DNA of 64,000 nt from positions 16,461-80,460 of the forward strand of contig JBPYFK010000118.1 of NCBI GenBank assembly GCA_051984675.1, in the 5' to 3' direction. The translations under genes and the position numbers were made by a program. Numbering within the stretch: the first letter of the stretch is position 1; each line of letters opens with the position of its first letter. This document shows, one piece after another, positions 7,703-15,948 of this stretch. Under the pieces are notes generated by a model, which made no database searches, was not told where the DNA came from, and saw only the letters and a program-made list of their open reading frames with translations. The DNA comes from JBPYFK01 sp051984675. GTDB taxonomy: Bacteria; Actinomycetota; Actinomycetes; Mycobacteriales; Pseudonocardiaceae.

Positions 7703-9694
7703 ATGTCCACGTACTTCGTCACCGGCGCCACCGGCTTCCTCGGTCGCCACCTGGTTGACCGGCTGCTTCGCCGAGCGGACTGCACGCGGGTGTATGTCCT
7801 GGTCAGGTCACGGTCGGCCGAGCGACTCGCGGAGCTGACCGCGCACCTGCCCCGGCGGGAGGCGATCGTTCCGGTGATCGGAGACCTCGCCCAACCGGGG
7901 CTGGGGATCGACCCGGGCCAGGTGCTGGACCCGCTCGATCACGTGGTGCATCTCGGCGCGGTCTACGACTTCAGCGCGACTGACCAGGACCACGAGGACG
8001 CGAACGTCGTCGGCACCCGCAATGTGATCGCGTTCGCCGAGCAGGCCAGTGCCCGCTGGTTGCACCACGTCTCCTCGATCGCCGTGGCCGGCGACCATCA
8101 CGGCACGTTCAGCGAGGCGGACTTCGACCTCGGGCAGGGCCTGCCGTCCCCGTACCACGCGACCAAGTTCGAGGCCGAGCGTCTCGTGCGGGAGCAGACC
8201 GCCGTGCCGTGGCGGGTCTACCGGCCCGGCGCGGTCGTCGGCGACTCCCGAACCGGCGAGATGGACAAGGTCGACGGCCCGTACTACTTCTTGTCCGCGA
8301 TCCGGCGGCTCGGTCGGCTCCCGGCACGCCTGCCGCTGGCCATGCCGGACCTGGGTGTGACCAACATCGTGCCGGTCGACTACGTCGTGGACGCCATGGA
8401 CCACCTCATGCACGCCGAGGCCGAATCGGGAAGTACCTACCACCTGGTCTCGCCACGGCCGCAGACTCTCGTCGAGGTCTACAACCGCTTCGCGGAGGCG
8501 TTGAACGCGCCGAGGGTCGTCGCGACGGTGCCTGTCCGGTGGACCGCGCCCTTACGCCGTCTGGGGCGAGCGAGCGGCCGCGTCGCTAGGTCCACAGTGG
8601 ACTTCCTGCCCGGCGGGAAGCAGGCACGCGAAGCAGTGCTGACCGAGGTCGGAATACCACCGCAGGTCATTCCGCACATGTCCCTTCCGACCACCTTCGC
8701 CTCCCACGCGACGCAGGTGGCCTTGCGCGGCACGGGCATCGAGCCTCCCGCGTTCGGCGATTACGCGGCCCGCCTCGTGCGGTACTGGGCGGAGCACCTC
8801 GATCCCGACCGGTTCTGGCGGGCGAGCCGGGGGCGTTCCCTGAGCGGGCGCCGCATCCTCATCACCGGAGCATCCTCGGGAATCGGGCGGGCCAGCGCCC
8901 TGGCCGTCGCCGAGCAGGGTGCGACCGTTCTGCTGGTCGCCCGCCGTGCTGACCAGCTGACCGCGCTACGCGACGAGATCGTGGCGGCTGGAGGCACCGC
9001 ACACGTCCATCCCTGCGACCTGACCGACGGCGAATCCGTCGACGCGCTCGTCAAGCAGATCCTCGACCAGCACGAGTCAGTGGACATGCTGGTCAACAAC
9101 GCGGGTCGCTCGATCCGGCGGTCGGTGCACCTCGCGGTCGACCGGCTGCACGACTTCGAACGCACCATGACGTTGAACTACTTCGCCCCGCTACGGTTGA
9201 TCCTCGGCCTGTTGCCGCACATGCGCGAACGCGGTTTCGGGCACATCGTCAACGTCACGACGATGGGCCTGCAGACCGACACACCACGATTCTCGGCCTA
9301 TCTCGCCTCGAAGGCCGCGCTGGAAGCCTTCTCGCGCTCGGCGGGTCGGGAGACCTTGGGCGACGGGATCACCTTCACCTCGGTGCGCATGCCCCTGGTG
9401 CGCACGCCGATGGTCGCCCCAACCGGCATCTACCGAGCCTTGCCGGCCAGCAGCCCGGAAAAGGCCGCGAAGCTGGTCGTCAAAGCACTGACCAAACGGC
9501 CCGAGGTGGTCGAGCGGCCGGGGGGCGTGGCCAGCCAGCTGCTGCGCGACGTCGCACCCGCGACGGCTCGCCGCGCCATGTACTTCGGATACCGGATCAT
9601 GCCGGAGAGCGCTCCTGAAGCGAAGGAGAAGCCCAAGCCGCCGCTCGCCTCAATCGCGGCAACCGCGACCCGGCTGCTGTGGCGCAGCCTGTGA
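7703..9694 (+). CDS. Fused thioester reductase-like / short-chain dehydrogenase, probable fatty acyl-CoA reductase
   Basis: 663 residues with two NAD(P)H-binding units. Residues ~1-370 form a NAD_binding_4 (male-sterility/thioester reductase) domain with TGATGFLGRHL and the active-site YHATK. Residues ~385-640 form a classical SDR with TGASSGIGRA, NNAGRS and YLASK. This arrangement matches mycobacterial AcrA1-type multidomain fatty acyl-CoA reductases, which reduce acyl-CoA to aldehyde and/or alcohol for wax or storage-lipid synthesis. ATG 7703 has an AAGGAGG about 6 bases upstream. It stands alone: divergent from the regulator and followed by a non-coding gap. Wax-ester role is inference. 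Confidence 0.88.
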   Translation: MSTYFVTGATGFLGRHLVDRLLRRADCTRVYVLVRSRSAERLAELTAHLPRREAIVPVIGDLAQPGLGIDPGQVLDPLDHVVHLGAVYDFSATDQDHEDANVVGTRNVIAFAEQASARWLHHVSSIAVAGDHHGTFSEADFDLGQGLPSPYHATKFEAERLVREQTAVPWRVYRPGAVVGDSRTGEMDKVDGPYYFLSAIRRLGRLPARLPLAMPDLGVTNIVPVDYVVDAMDHLMHAEAESGSTYHLVSPRPQTLVEVYNRFAEALNAPRVVATVPVRWTAPLRRLGRASGRVARSTVDFLPGGKQAREAVLTEVGIPPQVIPHMSLPTTFASHATQVALRGTGIEPPAFGDYAARLVRYWAEHLDPDRFWRASRGRSLSGRRILITGASSGIGRASALAVAEQGATVLLVARRADQLTALRDEIVAAGGTAHVHPCDLTDGESVDALVKQILDQHESVDMLVNNAGRSIRRSVHLAVDRLHDFERTMTLNYFAPLRLILGLLPHMRERGFGHIVNVTTMGLQTDTPRFSAYLASKAALEAFSRSAGRETLGDGITFTSVRMPLVRTPMVAPTGIYRALPASSPEKAAKLVVKALTKRPEVVERPGGVASQLLRDVAPATARRAMYFGYRIMPESAPEAKEKPKPPLASIAATATRLLWRSL

Positions 9695-10208
9695 GATCCT
9701 GGTCGCTGGCGTCGGCTCTCCCGTGTGCGGTGTTATCGATGCGTTCCAGCAGTCCGAAGATCGGAATGCACCGGACGCGCTGCTGGTAGTGACAGCGCCT
9801 CGCTCACATACCAGAGCAGCTCGTGCAGCTGCCGCATGACCGGAAAGATGGTGAAAGCCGGGAAATCCCGGCTCGCGCAGGTGTTCGTGTATCCCGCAGC
9901 GGAAATCGACACGCAGGTTCGCACGGGTGCCCGGCGCCCTTGTCCGCCACGAAGTCGGCTGGGGCGGACAAGGCAGCGCGACACAGCACAGCGCGAAGCA
10001 GCTCGTACAGTCGGCTCGCAGACCGAGACGATCCGCGTCCGTAGCGGGGATTTCCACGGCGCTCAGCGGACTTGATACACAACGACGAGAAGGACAACAA
10101 TCACGAGGACGAGCAGCAGCACCACCCACCCCCTGCACGAGTTACCTCCAGTACCTCCAATCGTACGCACGCCGCAGAGAAGCAGCCCGGTTCTTTCGGC
10201 AAGAATGC
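9695..10208. other. 514-base gap without a supported gene
   Basis: Sits between convergent genes (reductase plus, phosphoribulokinase minus). Several overlapping frames are open on both strands, but they are Cys/Arg/Ser-rich and resemble no protein, and none has a good ribosome site. The only clear structure is the hairpin at 9938-9973. Confidence 0.55.
9938..9973. terminator. Strong hairpin between convergent genes
   Basis: CCTTGTCCGCC (9938-9948) and GGCGGACAAGG (9963-9973) are perfect complements around a 14-base loop. It has no U-tract. It is ~240 bases from either gene end, so it may be a bidirectional terminator or part of an untranslated RNA. Confidence 0.4.
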
Positions 10209-11159
10209 CTAATGATTTGTTCGCAGCAGGTGATACAGCAAGATGAGTTGCGCGAGTCGCAGCGGCTCATTGCGTTGCCCGTTGTCCAGCACACCCAGGC
10301 AGTCCGGTAGCGGATCGTCGCGTTCCAGGCGGTCCCAGATCGCCTTGGCCACCATCATGCTGTCCTCCTCCGGTGCGTGGCCGTGTATGTGCAGCGCGTC
10401 AACCGGGCTACCGTCGGTGTCCCGCATGAGCTTGAGATGGACCGCGTTCGTCGGCGCTTTCGCCAGGATCTCGGCGAAGTTGGGATGCCGGATGGTCGGG
10501 CGGAGGCGGATCGTCGCGGACAGCGGCGTGTCCGGCGGTTCGTGTCGCTGGCGCGACGGAGCGAAACTGATCACGATGTCCGCGTCCCGCCGCTGGGGGC
10601 GGATGAACGACTCCGACTCGGGCTCCCGCCGCCGCATCTCGCTGAGCACCTGGGTGCGCGAATACCCGCGTTTCGCGACGTCGCGGCGGACTTTCCACTC
10701 GGTACGGATGCATTCGGGCGGGTCGAGGTAGGCGGTCACGTCGAAGCATGCCCGGGCGGGCTTGGTGTGCAGCGGCAGAAGCCCTTCCACGATAAGGAAA
10801 TCCCGTGGTTCCACGAGCTGGGGCCGGGTGAGCGTTCCGTCGCCATGGTCGTAGGTGGGTTTCAGGACGGGTTGACCGGCGGCGAGCAGCTGCAGATGCT
10901 GCTCCATGATCCCGACGTAGTTGCAGTCCGGGTGCAGCGGAGTGAACGGGAGTTCTTTGCGTTCCGCGCGGTCGTAGCGGTGGTAGTCGTCCACGCAGAT
11001 CGCCGTGCTCCGCTCACCGAGAGCGGCGACAAGGCCGCGTGTCAGGGTTGTCTTTCCGGCGGCACTGTCCCCGGCGAGGCCGAGCAGGGTCGGGCGCCAG
11101 CGCGTGTCGCCCTGGGGCGAACTCGCGGCGCGCAGCATGCGGATCAGCTTGTCGGGCAC
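10209..11159 (-). CDS. prk: Phosphoribulokinase
   Basis: 316 residues. It phosphorylates ribulose 5-phosphate to ribulose 1,5-bisphosphate, the substrate of the RuBisCO encoded 3 kb away. A P-loop (GLAGDSAAGKTTLTRGL, residues ~27-43), VDDYHRYDRAERKELP, LKPTYDHGDGTL and EGLLPLHT are the PRK/uridine-kinase family landmarks. DDYHRYDR and the PTYDH motif favour phosphoribulokinase over uridine kinase, as does the cbbLSX context. GTG 11159 has GGAGGA 5 bases upstream. It is transcribed away from the two-component genes across a 271-base gap that contains a very stable hairpin. A uridine kinase-like activity is the alternative and less likely. Confidence 0.88.
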   Translation of the reverse strand: MPDKLIRMLRAASSPQGDTRWRPTLLGLAGDSAAGKTTLTRGLVAALGERSTAICVDDYHRYDRAERKELPFTPLHPDCNYVGIMEQHLQLLAAGQPVLKPTYDHGDGTLTRPQLVEPRDFLIVEGLLPLHTKPARACFDVTAYLDPPECIRTEWKVRRDVAKRGYSRTQVLSEMRRREPESESFIRPQRRDADIVISFAPSRQRHEPPDTPLSATIRLRPTIRHPNFAEILAKAPTNAVHLKLMRDTDGSPVDALHIHGHAPEEDSMMVAKAIWDRLERDDPLPDCLGVLDNGQRNEPLRLAQLILLYHLLRTNH

Positions 11160-11317
11160 GGGTTCCTCCGTAGTGTTCGGTGCCTTCGGCCGTGTCGAGT
11201 CGCGGACGTCGCTGTCCCGGCGAGGTCACAGTCGGTGCGGTCGCTGTCGCGAAGGTCGTTCGCGGAGGTGCGGGACATCCCGGCAAGAAAGTCGAGCGTA
11301 TTGCCAGCGTCGGGGTT

Positions 11318-11345
11318 CGCGCCTCCCCCGCGAGGGGGAGGCGCG
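11318..11345 (+). promoter_or_regulatory. 12-bp GC-rich hairpin with GCGA tetraloop in the leader of the two-component operon
   Basis: CGCGCCTCCCCC (11318-11329) pairs perfectly with GGGGGAGGCGCG (11334-11345) around GCGA, a GNRA tetraloop only when read on the plus strand. It lies 85 bases upstream of the response regulator start and ~160 bases upstream of prk on the other strand. No U-tract follows, so an RNA leader structure is more likely than a terminator. Function inferred. Confidence 0.45.
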
Positions 11346-11430
11346 TTCCATGCCCAGGTCCGGGCGCGAACACGGCCGGGCGTGTAGAGAGGCTTCCTAT
11401 GCGTGCTCGGGCCTGCCACGCTTCTGCGTC

Positions 11431-12099
11431 ATGGGCGGCGAACAACAGCGACCACTACGGCTGGTGGTGGTCGACGACCACCAGATGGTGCTCGACGGGC
11501 TGAACGCGATGCTGCAGCCCTACCGGCACCAGGTCGAGATCGCCGGTGAGGCGAGCACCAGCGAGCAGGCCGTGCGGATGGTCACCAGACACCAACCCGA
11601 CATCGTGCTGCTGGATGTGCGGCTGGGCAGCCTCAGCGGTCTGGATCTGTGTGCCGACATCCGGCGGCATCACCCGACCGGCAAGGTGGTGTTCCTGACC
11701 GTCTACGACGACGAGCAGTACCTGTACCAGGCGCTTCGGCTGGGCGCGGTGGGGTTCCTGCTCAAGCGGATTCAGGGTGCCGAGCTAGTGGGGTACCTGA
11801 CTCGCATCCACGGGGGCGAGACGATCGTCGACCCCGCGTTGGCCAGCCGCGTGGCGATCTCCGCGGCGCGGCTGCGCAGTGGCGAGTTCTGGCCCGGAGC
11901 GCACCTCGGGCTCACCCAGCGCGAGAGTGAGGTGCTGGCGTTGCTGGTCGCCGGGCTGTCCAACCGGGCGATCGCGGCGAAACTGTTCGTCGGCGAGGAG
12001 ACCGTGAAAAGCCACGCGCGCGCCATCTACCGCAAGCTCGACGTGTCCGACCGCACCGGCGCGGTCGCGGCAGCCCTGCGCGAAGGAGTCTTCCATTGA
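11431..12099 (+). CDS. NarL/FixJ-type response regulator in the CBB locus
   Basis: About 222 residues. The receiver has acidic pair D15-D16, phospho-acceptor D62 (IVLLDVRLG) and the Lys of FLLKRI. A C-terminal LuxR helix-turn-helix follows (LTQRESEVLALLVAGLSNRAIAAKLFVGEETVKSH). ATG 11431 is chosen because the receiver begins just after it; no strong ribosome site is visible, and the frame is open further upstream through the hairpin. The stop overlaps the kinase TTG (TTGA), so kinase and regulator are made together. Location between prk and cbbR suggests control of carbon fixation genes; that is inference. Confidence 0.88.
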   Translation: MGGEQQRPLRLVVVDDHQMVLDGLNAMLQPYRHQVEIAGEASTSEQAVRMVTRHQPDIVLLDVRLGSLSGLDLCADIRRHHPTGKVVFLTVYDDEQYLYQALRLGAVGFLLKRIQGAELVGYLTRIHGGETIVDPALASRVAISAARLRSGEFWPGAHLGLTQRESEVLALLVAGLSNRAIAAKLFVGEETVKSHARAIYRKLDVSDRTGAVAAALREGVFH

Positions 12100-13367
12100 G
12101 CGCCCACGACCGGGGCATGGGTAATGGGGGCAGGGGTAATGGGGGCAGGAGCAATGCGAGCAGGGGCAATGGCGGCATGGGCTACCTGGGCATGGCCGAC
12201 GCCGAGCAGGAGTCGCGGCTGCTCATGCGCATCATCGAGACGATCTCCGGCGGGCTCGATCTCGACGAGATCGTCCAGGGCGTGACGGCGGTGATCACCG
12301 AGACCACCGCCACGGACGTGTGTTTCGTGCACCTGCTCGACGACTCCGGCGAGCGGCTGGTTCTGCGCGGGGCCACCGCACCGTTCGACAAGCTCGCCGG
12401 CAGCATCGAGCTGGCCGTTGGCGAGGGCATGGCCGGATGGGTCGCCGCCAACGGCGAACCCGCCGTGATCGTCGAGAACAAGCAGGACGACCCGCGCTAC
12501 AAGTACATCCCGGAACTGCATGGGCACGAGTTCACCTCGATGGTGTCAGTGCCGATCGTGAGCCGGCTGGGACACCTCGTCGGGGTGCTCAACCTGCACA
12601 GCAAACGGCGGCGGGAGTTCACCACCGACGTGGAGCTGCTGCGGTCGGTCGCCGGGCTGGTCGCCGGCGCGATCGAGAACGCCCGGTTGTATCACCGGCT
12701 GGCCGAGCGAGAGGAAGCACTGGAACGGTTCACAGAGCGGACGGTGCAGCTGCAGGAAGCCGAACGGCGGCGGCTGGCCGGGGAGATCCACGACGGGATC
12801 AGCCAGCGCATCGTGAGCCTGTCCTTCCACCTGTCCGCCGCCGGGGACCTGGTCCGCACCGAGCCGGCGCGCGCTGCCGAGCAGATCGCGCGGGCGCAGG
12901 AGCTGGCCGCGGCGGCGCTGGACGAGACGCGGTACGCGATCGCCGGGCTGCGGCCCCCGGTACTGGACGACCTGGGGCTGGCCGCGAGTCTGGAGAGCCT
13001 GGCGTACTCCACGCCCGACATCAGCGTGTATGTCGATGTCGCCTCCTACCAGCTCCCCGAGCATGTCGAGACCGCCGTCTACCGGGTCGCGCAGGAGGCG
13101 TTGCAGAACGTCGTCAAGCACGCTGGCGCACGCGGCGCGGAAATCCGCCTGCGTGCCAGCGGGGATCGGGTTGTTCTCGAAGTCAGCGATGACGGCGTGG
13201 GTTTCGATCCGGCCGCGATCCCGCGCGCCGCCGGACCGAGCGGATACGGCATCGAGGGGATGCGCAAGCGCGCTGAGCTGCTCGGCGGGACGCTTGAGCT
13301 GCACAGTGGCCCTGCCGAGCGGGGAACCACCCTCCGCCTGGACGTCCCCGTCACCGCGAACAGTTGA
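12096..13367 (+). CDS. GAF-domain sensor histidine kinase in the CBB locus
   Basis: 423 residues, soluble. A Gly/Asn-rich head (residues ~7-30) is encoded by 15-base tandem repeats. A GAF domain spans ~40-195, and a coiled-coil linker (~200-225) leads to a HisKA_3 box with H232 (LAGEIHDGISQR). An HATPase follows (VAQEALQNVVKHA, VSDDGVGFDP, GYGIEGMRKRAELLGG). It pairs with the upstream NarL-type regulator. Start TTG 12096 overlaps the regulator stop and has GAAGGAG 8 bases upstream; ATGs at ~12117, 12177 and 12192 are alternatives. No membrane segment, so it senses a cytoplasmic or diffusible signal; GAF domains of this class bind haem, flavin or small ligands, and the ligand cannot be read. 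Its 3' end overlaps the 3' end of cbbR by 17 bases. Confidence 0.88.
   Translation: MSAHDRGMGNGGRGNGGRSNASRGNGGMGYLGMADAEQESRLLMRIIETISGGLDLDEIVQGVTAVITETTATDVCFVHLLDDSGERLVLRGATAPFDKLAGSIELAVGEGMAGWVAANGEPAVIVENKQDDPRYKYIPELHGHEFTSMVSVPIVSRLGHLVGVLNLHSKRRREFTTDVELLRSVAGLVAGAIENARLYHRLAEREEALERFTERTVQLQEAERRRLAGEIHDGISQRIVSLSFHLSAAGDLVRTEPARAAEQIARAQELAAAALDETRYAIAGLRPPVLDDLGLAASLESLAYSTPDISVYVDVASYQLPEHVETAVYRVAQEALQNVVKHAGARGAEIRLRASGDRVVLEVSDDGVGFDPAAIPRAAGPSGYGIEGMRKRAELLGGTLELHSGPAERGTTLRLDVPVTANS
12120..12179 (+). repeat. 15-base in-frame tandem repeat in the kinase N-terminus
   Basis: GGTAATGGGGGCAGG occurs twice exactly (12120-12134, 12135-12149), then twice in degenerate form, encoding GNGGR-like units. 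Length is a multiple of 3, so slippage changes repeat number without frameshift. Confidence 0.8.
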
Positions 13368-14280
13368 GCTCGTCGTCGGCAGACGCTGGTAGCTCGAAGC
13401 CACCTTCGTCAAGCACGTGCTCAACGAACAGCGCGGCCGTGGCGGGTAATCGTCCCGGATGGGCGACCAGAGACCAGTTCCGCAGCATGGGCGCTCCGGG
13501 AATCCGCACGTCGACCAGCCGACCGGCGTCGAGTTCCCGGGCAACGGCGTCCCGGGAGATCAGGCTGACGCCGAGCCCGCACATCACGGACTCCCGGACC
13601 GCCACATTCGATCCGACCGTCAGGGTGCGTGGCTCGGCATCCCATCCCGCGAGCAGCCCTTCGGTGGCTGCGCGGGTGCCCGAGCCGGGTTCGCGCAGCA
13701 ACCAGGTCTGCCGGGCCAGCCAGTCGCGTACCTGGTCTCGCGGCACCTGCGCGAAGAGATCGGCAGCCGCGACAACGATCAGCTCGTGCGAGCGGATCGC
13801 GTGCACCGCGAGTTCCCGGCCGACCATCGGTCGCCCGCCGAGCACCAGATCTACCTCGTGCCGATCCAGCAGAGCCCGAACGCGGTCCCGGTTTCCCACT
13901 TCGAGCACGACGCCGGCGTGCGGGTGACGGCGGCGGAAACCGGTCAGCAGGTCCGGCAGGATCTGCTCCCCCGCCGTCGTCAGCGCCGCGATCCGCAGCT
14001 CCCCCTGTTCCGGGTTCGCGACGGCGACGGCGGCGTTGCGGGCTTCTTCGAGCAGCCCCAGCACGCGGTGTGCGTACTCCGCGTAGGTCTCACCGGCGTC
14101 GGTCAGCCGCAAGCCCCGGCCTTCCCGCTGGATGAGCGGCACACCCAGTGACTTCTGCAGCGCGGCCAGCGAGGCCGACACCGCCGACTGGGTCACCACC
14201 AGCCGCTCGGACGCCGCACGGATGGAGCCGGTCTCGGCGATGGTGAGGAACGTGCGGAGCTGGGTCAACGTCATCGGCAC
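13351..14280 (-). CDS. cbbR: LysR-type transcriptional regulator of the RuBisCO operon
   Basis: 309 residues. An N-terminal LysR winged helix (TLTQLRTFLTIAETGSIR, VTQSAVSASLAALQKSLG) and a periplasmic-binding-like effector domain (residues ~90-300) are visible. It lies divergently from cbbL, the standard arrangement of CbbR, which activates cbb operons in response to metabolites such as RuBP or NADPH. It starts at GTG 14280 or ATG 14274; both fit. Assignment as CbbR rests on position rather than on unique residues. The palindrome at 14314-14353 lies in the shared promoter region. Confidence 0.85.
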   Translation of the reverse strand: MPMTLTQLRTFLTIAETGSIRAASERLVVTQSAVSASLAALQKSLGVPLIQREGRGLRLTDAGETYAEYAHRVLGLLEEARNAAVAVANPEQGELRIAALTTAGEQILPDLLTGFRRRHPHAGVVLEVGNRDRVRALLDRHEVDLVLGGRPMVGRELAVHAIRSHELIVVAAADLFAQVPRDQVRDWLARQTWLLREPGSGTRAATEGLLAGWDAEPRTLTVGSNVAVRESVMCGLGVSLISRDAVARELDAGRLVDVRIPGAPMLRNWSLVAHPGRLPATAALFVEHVLDEGGFELPASADDELNCSR

Positions 14281-14313
14281 TCCCGAAACCCTCGGCTGGC
14301 GAAGTCTTCAACC

Positions 14314-14353
14314 ATCATCGGAGTCCTCAACAATCAAAGGAATACTTGATGAT
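14314..14353. promoter_or_regulatory. Nested inverted repeats in the cbbR-cbbL promoter, candidate CbbR site
   Basis: ATCAA (14333-14337) and TTGAT (14346-14350) flank 8 bases, nested with ATCATC (14314-14319) and GATGAT (14348-14353). The region is AT-richer than its surroundings and lies ~105 bases before the cbbL start. LysR regulators bind such interrupted dyads in divergent promoters. The site is inferred, and the canonical T-N11-A was not matched exactly. Confidence 0.4.
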
Positions 14354-14456
14354 CGCACACGGATTCTCAATAGACAGCCACTGATTCGCGATCCATCGTG
14401 GGTGCCGTAGAGCGACCGGAACGGACCGCCGATGCCGGCGGGCGGAGGAGGAACCG

Positions 14457-15893
14457 ATGGCAGCGGACGCGGATCGCTGGAGTGCCGGAGTCATCCCTTA
14501 CGCGAAGATGGGCTACTACAACCCGGACTACGTGCCGTCCGCCTCGGACGTCCTGGCGGCCTTCCGGGTGACTCCCCAGCCCGGTGTCTCGCCGGAGGAG
14601 GCGGGCGCGTCGGTGGCGGGCGAGTCCTCCACCGCGACCTGGACGGTCGTCTGGACCGACCGACTCACCACCTACGACCATTACCAGGCGAAATGCTACC
14701 GGGTCGACCCCGTTCCCGGGCGCGACGACGAGTACATCGCGTACATCGCCTATGACATCGACCTCTTCGAGGAAGGGTCGATCGCCAACATGACCTCGTC
14801 GATCATCGGCAACGTCTTCGGTTTCAAGGCGCTGCGCGCATTGCGGCTGGAGGACCTGCGCGTTCCGCTCGCGTATGTGAAGACCTTCCCCGGGCCGCCG
14901 CACGGCATCGTCATGGAGCGCGAGTATCTGAACAAGTACGGCCGACCGCTGCTCGGCGCCACCACCAAACCGAAACTCGGGCTGTCCGCGCGCAATTACG
15001 CCCGCGTGGTGTACGAGGCACTGCGCGGTGGGCTGGATTTCACCAAGGACGACGAGAACATCAACTCGCAACCGTTCATGCGCTGGCGCGACCGGTACCT
15101 GTTCGTGATGGAAGCGGTGAACCGGGCGGCCGAGGCCACCGGCGAGATCAAGGGGCACTACCTCAACGTGACGGCGGCGACCATGGAGGACATGTACGAG
15201 CGGGCGGAGTTCGCCAAGCAGCTCGGCAGTGTCGTCATCATGGTCGATCTCACCGCCGGCTACACCGCCCTCCAGTCGATGTCCCGGTGGGCACGGGACA
15301 ACGGCCTCCTGCTGCACCTGCACCGTGCCGGCCACTCCACCTACACCCGGCAGAAGACGCACGGCGTGAGCTTCCGCGTCATCGCCAAATGGTGTCGGCT
15401 ACTCGGTGTGGATCATCTGCACGCGGGCACGGTGGTCGGCAAGCTCGAAGGCGACCCGAACACCACCCGTGGCTACTACGACACTCTCCGGCAGTTCTCG
15501 ACACCGATGAACCCGTTGCACGGCTTGTTCTTCGACCAGGACTGGGGTTCGATGCCGGGCGTCATGCCGGTCGCGTCCGGGGGCATTCACGCGGGTCAGA
15601 TGCATCAGCTCCTGGACTACCTCGGCGAGGACGTGGTTCTGCAGTTCGGTGGCGGCACGATCGGACATCCGATGGGCATCGCAGCCGGCGCCGAGGCCAA
15701 CCGGGTCGCCGTGGAGGCGATGATCAAGGCCCGCAACGAGGGCCGTGACTTCGTCCGGGACGGCGAGAAGATCCTCCAACACGCGGCGAAGCACTCCAGG
15801 GCTCTGCAGTCCGCGCTGGACACCTGGGGCGACATCACCTTCACCTACGAGTCGACCGACACGCCCGACGTGGTACCGACGCCGACCGCATAG
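14457..15893 (+). CDS. cbbL: RuBisCO large subunit, red-type form I
   Basis: 478 residues; carboxylates ribulose 1,5-bisphosphate to two 3-phosphoglycerates. All catalytic residues are present: K171 and K173 (TKPKLG), carbamylated K197 with D199/E200 (GGLDFTKDDE), H289 and R290 (HRAGH), H322, loop-6 K329 (GTVVGKLEGD), S374 (ASGGIH) and GGG 398-400. The C-terminal STDTPDVVPTPTA tail matches the red-type extension that CbbX pulls on. The N-terminus (MAADADRWSAGVIPYAKMGY) is also red type. ATG 14457 has GGAGGAGG 5-6 bases upstream. First gene of cbbLSX. Not a RuBisCO-like protein, since no active-site substitution is seen. Confidence 0.97.
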   Translation: MAADADRWSAGVIPYAKMGYYNPDYVPSASDVLAAFRVTPQPGVSPEEAGASVAGESSTATWTVVWTDRLTTYDHYQAKCYRVDPVPGRDDEYIAYIAYDIDLFEEGSIANMTSSIIGNVFGFKALRALRLEDLRVPLAYVKTFPGPPHGIVMEREYLNKYGRPLLGATTKPKLGLSARNYARVVYEALRGGLDFTKDDENINSQPFMRWRDRYLFVMEAVNRAAEATGEIKGHYLNVTAATMEDMYERAEFAKQLGSVVIMVDLTAGYTALQSMSRWARDNGLLLHLHRAGHSTYTRQKTHGVSFRVIAKWCRLLGVDHLHAGTVVGKLEGDPNTTRGYYDTLRQFSTPMNPLHGLFFDQDWGSMPGVMPVASGGIHAGQMHQLLDYLGEDVVLQFGGGTIGHPMGIAAGAEANRVAVEAMIKARNEGRDFVRDGEKILQHAAKHSRALQSALDTWGDITFTYESTDTPDVVPTPTA

Positions 15894-15948
15894 TGTCCAC
15901 ATGACACTGTCCTAAGAAGACACTCAATCCTACCCCGAGAGGGATCTG

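Noticed and set aside
9650..10138. 162-residue minus-strand frame in the gap after the fused reductase
   Set aside because: Cys/Ala/Pro-rich, no ribosome site, overlaps the reductase 3' end, no recognisable motif.
10209..11159. Uridine kinase
   Set aside because: The P-loop kinase fold is shared, but the DDYHRYDR and PTYDH motifs and the cbbLSX neighbours make phosphoribulokinase more likely.
12120..12179. CRISPR-like array
   Set aside because: The 15-base units have no spacers and lie within a coding frame.
14457..15893. RuBisCO-like protein (form IV)
   Set aside because: All catalytic and carbamylation residues are intact and cbbS, cbbX and prk are adjacent, so true RuBisCO is supported.
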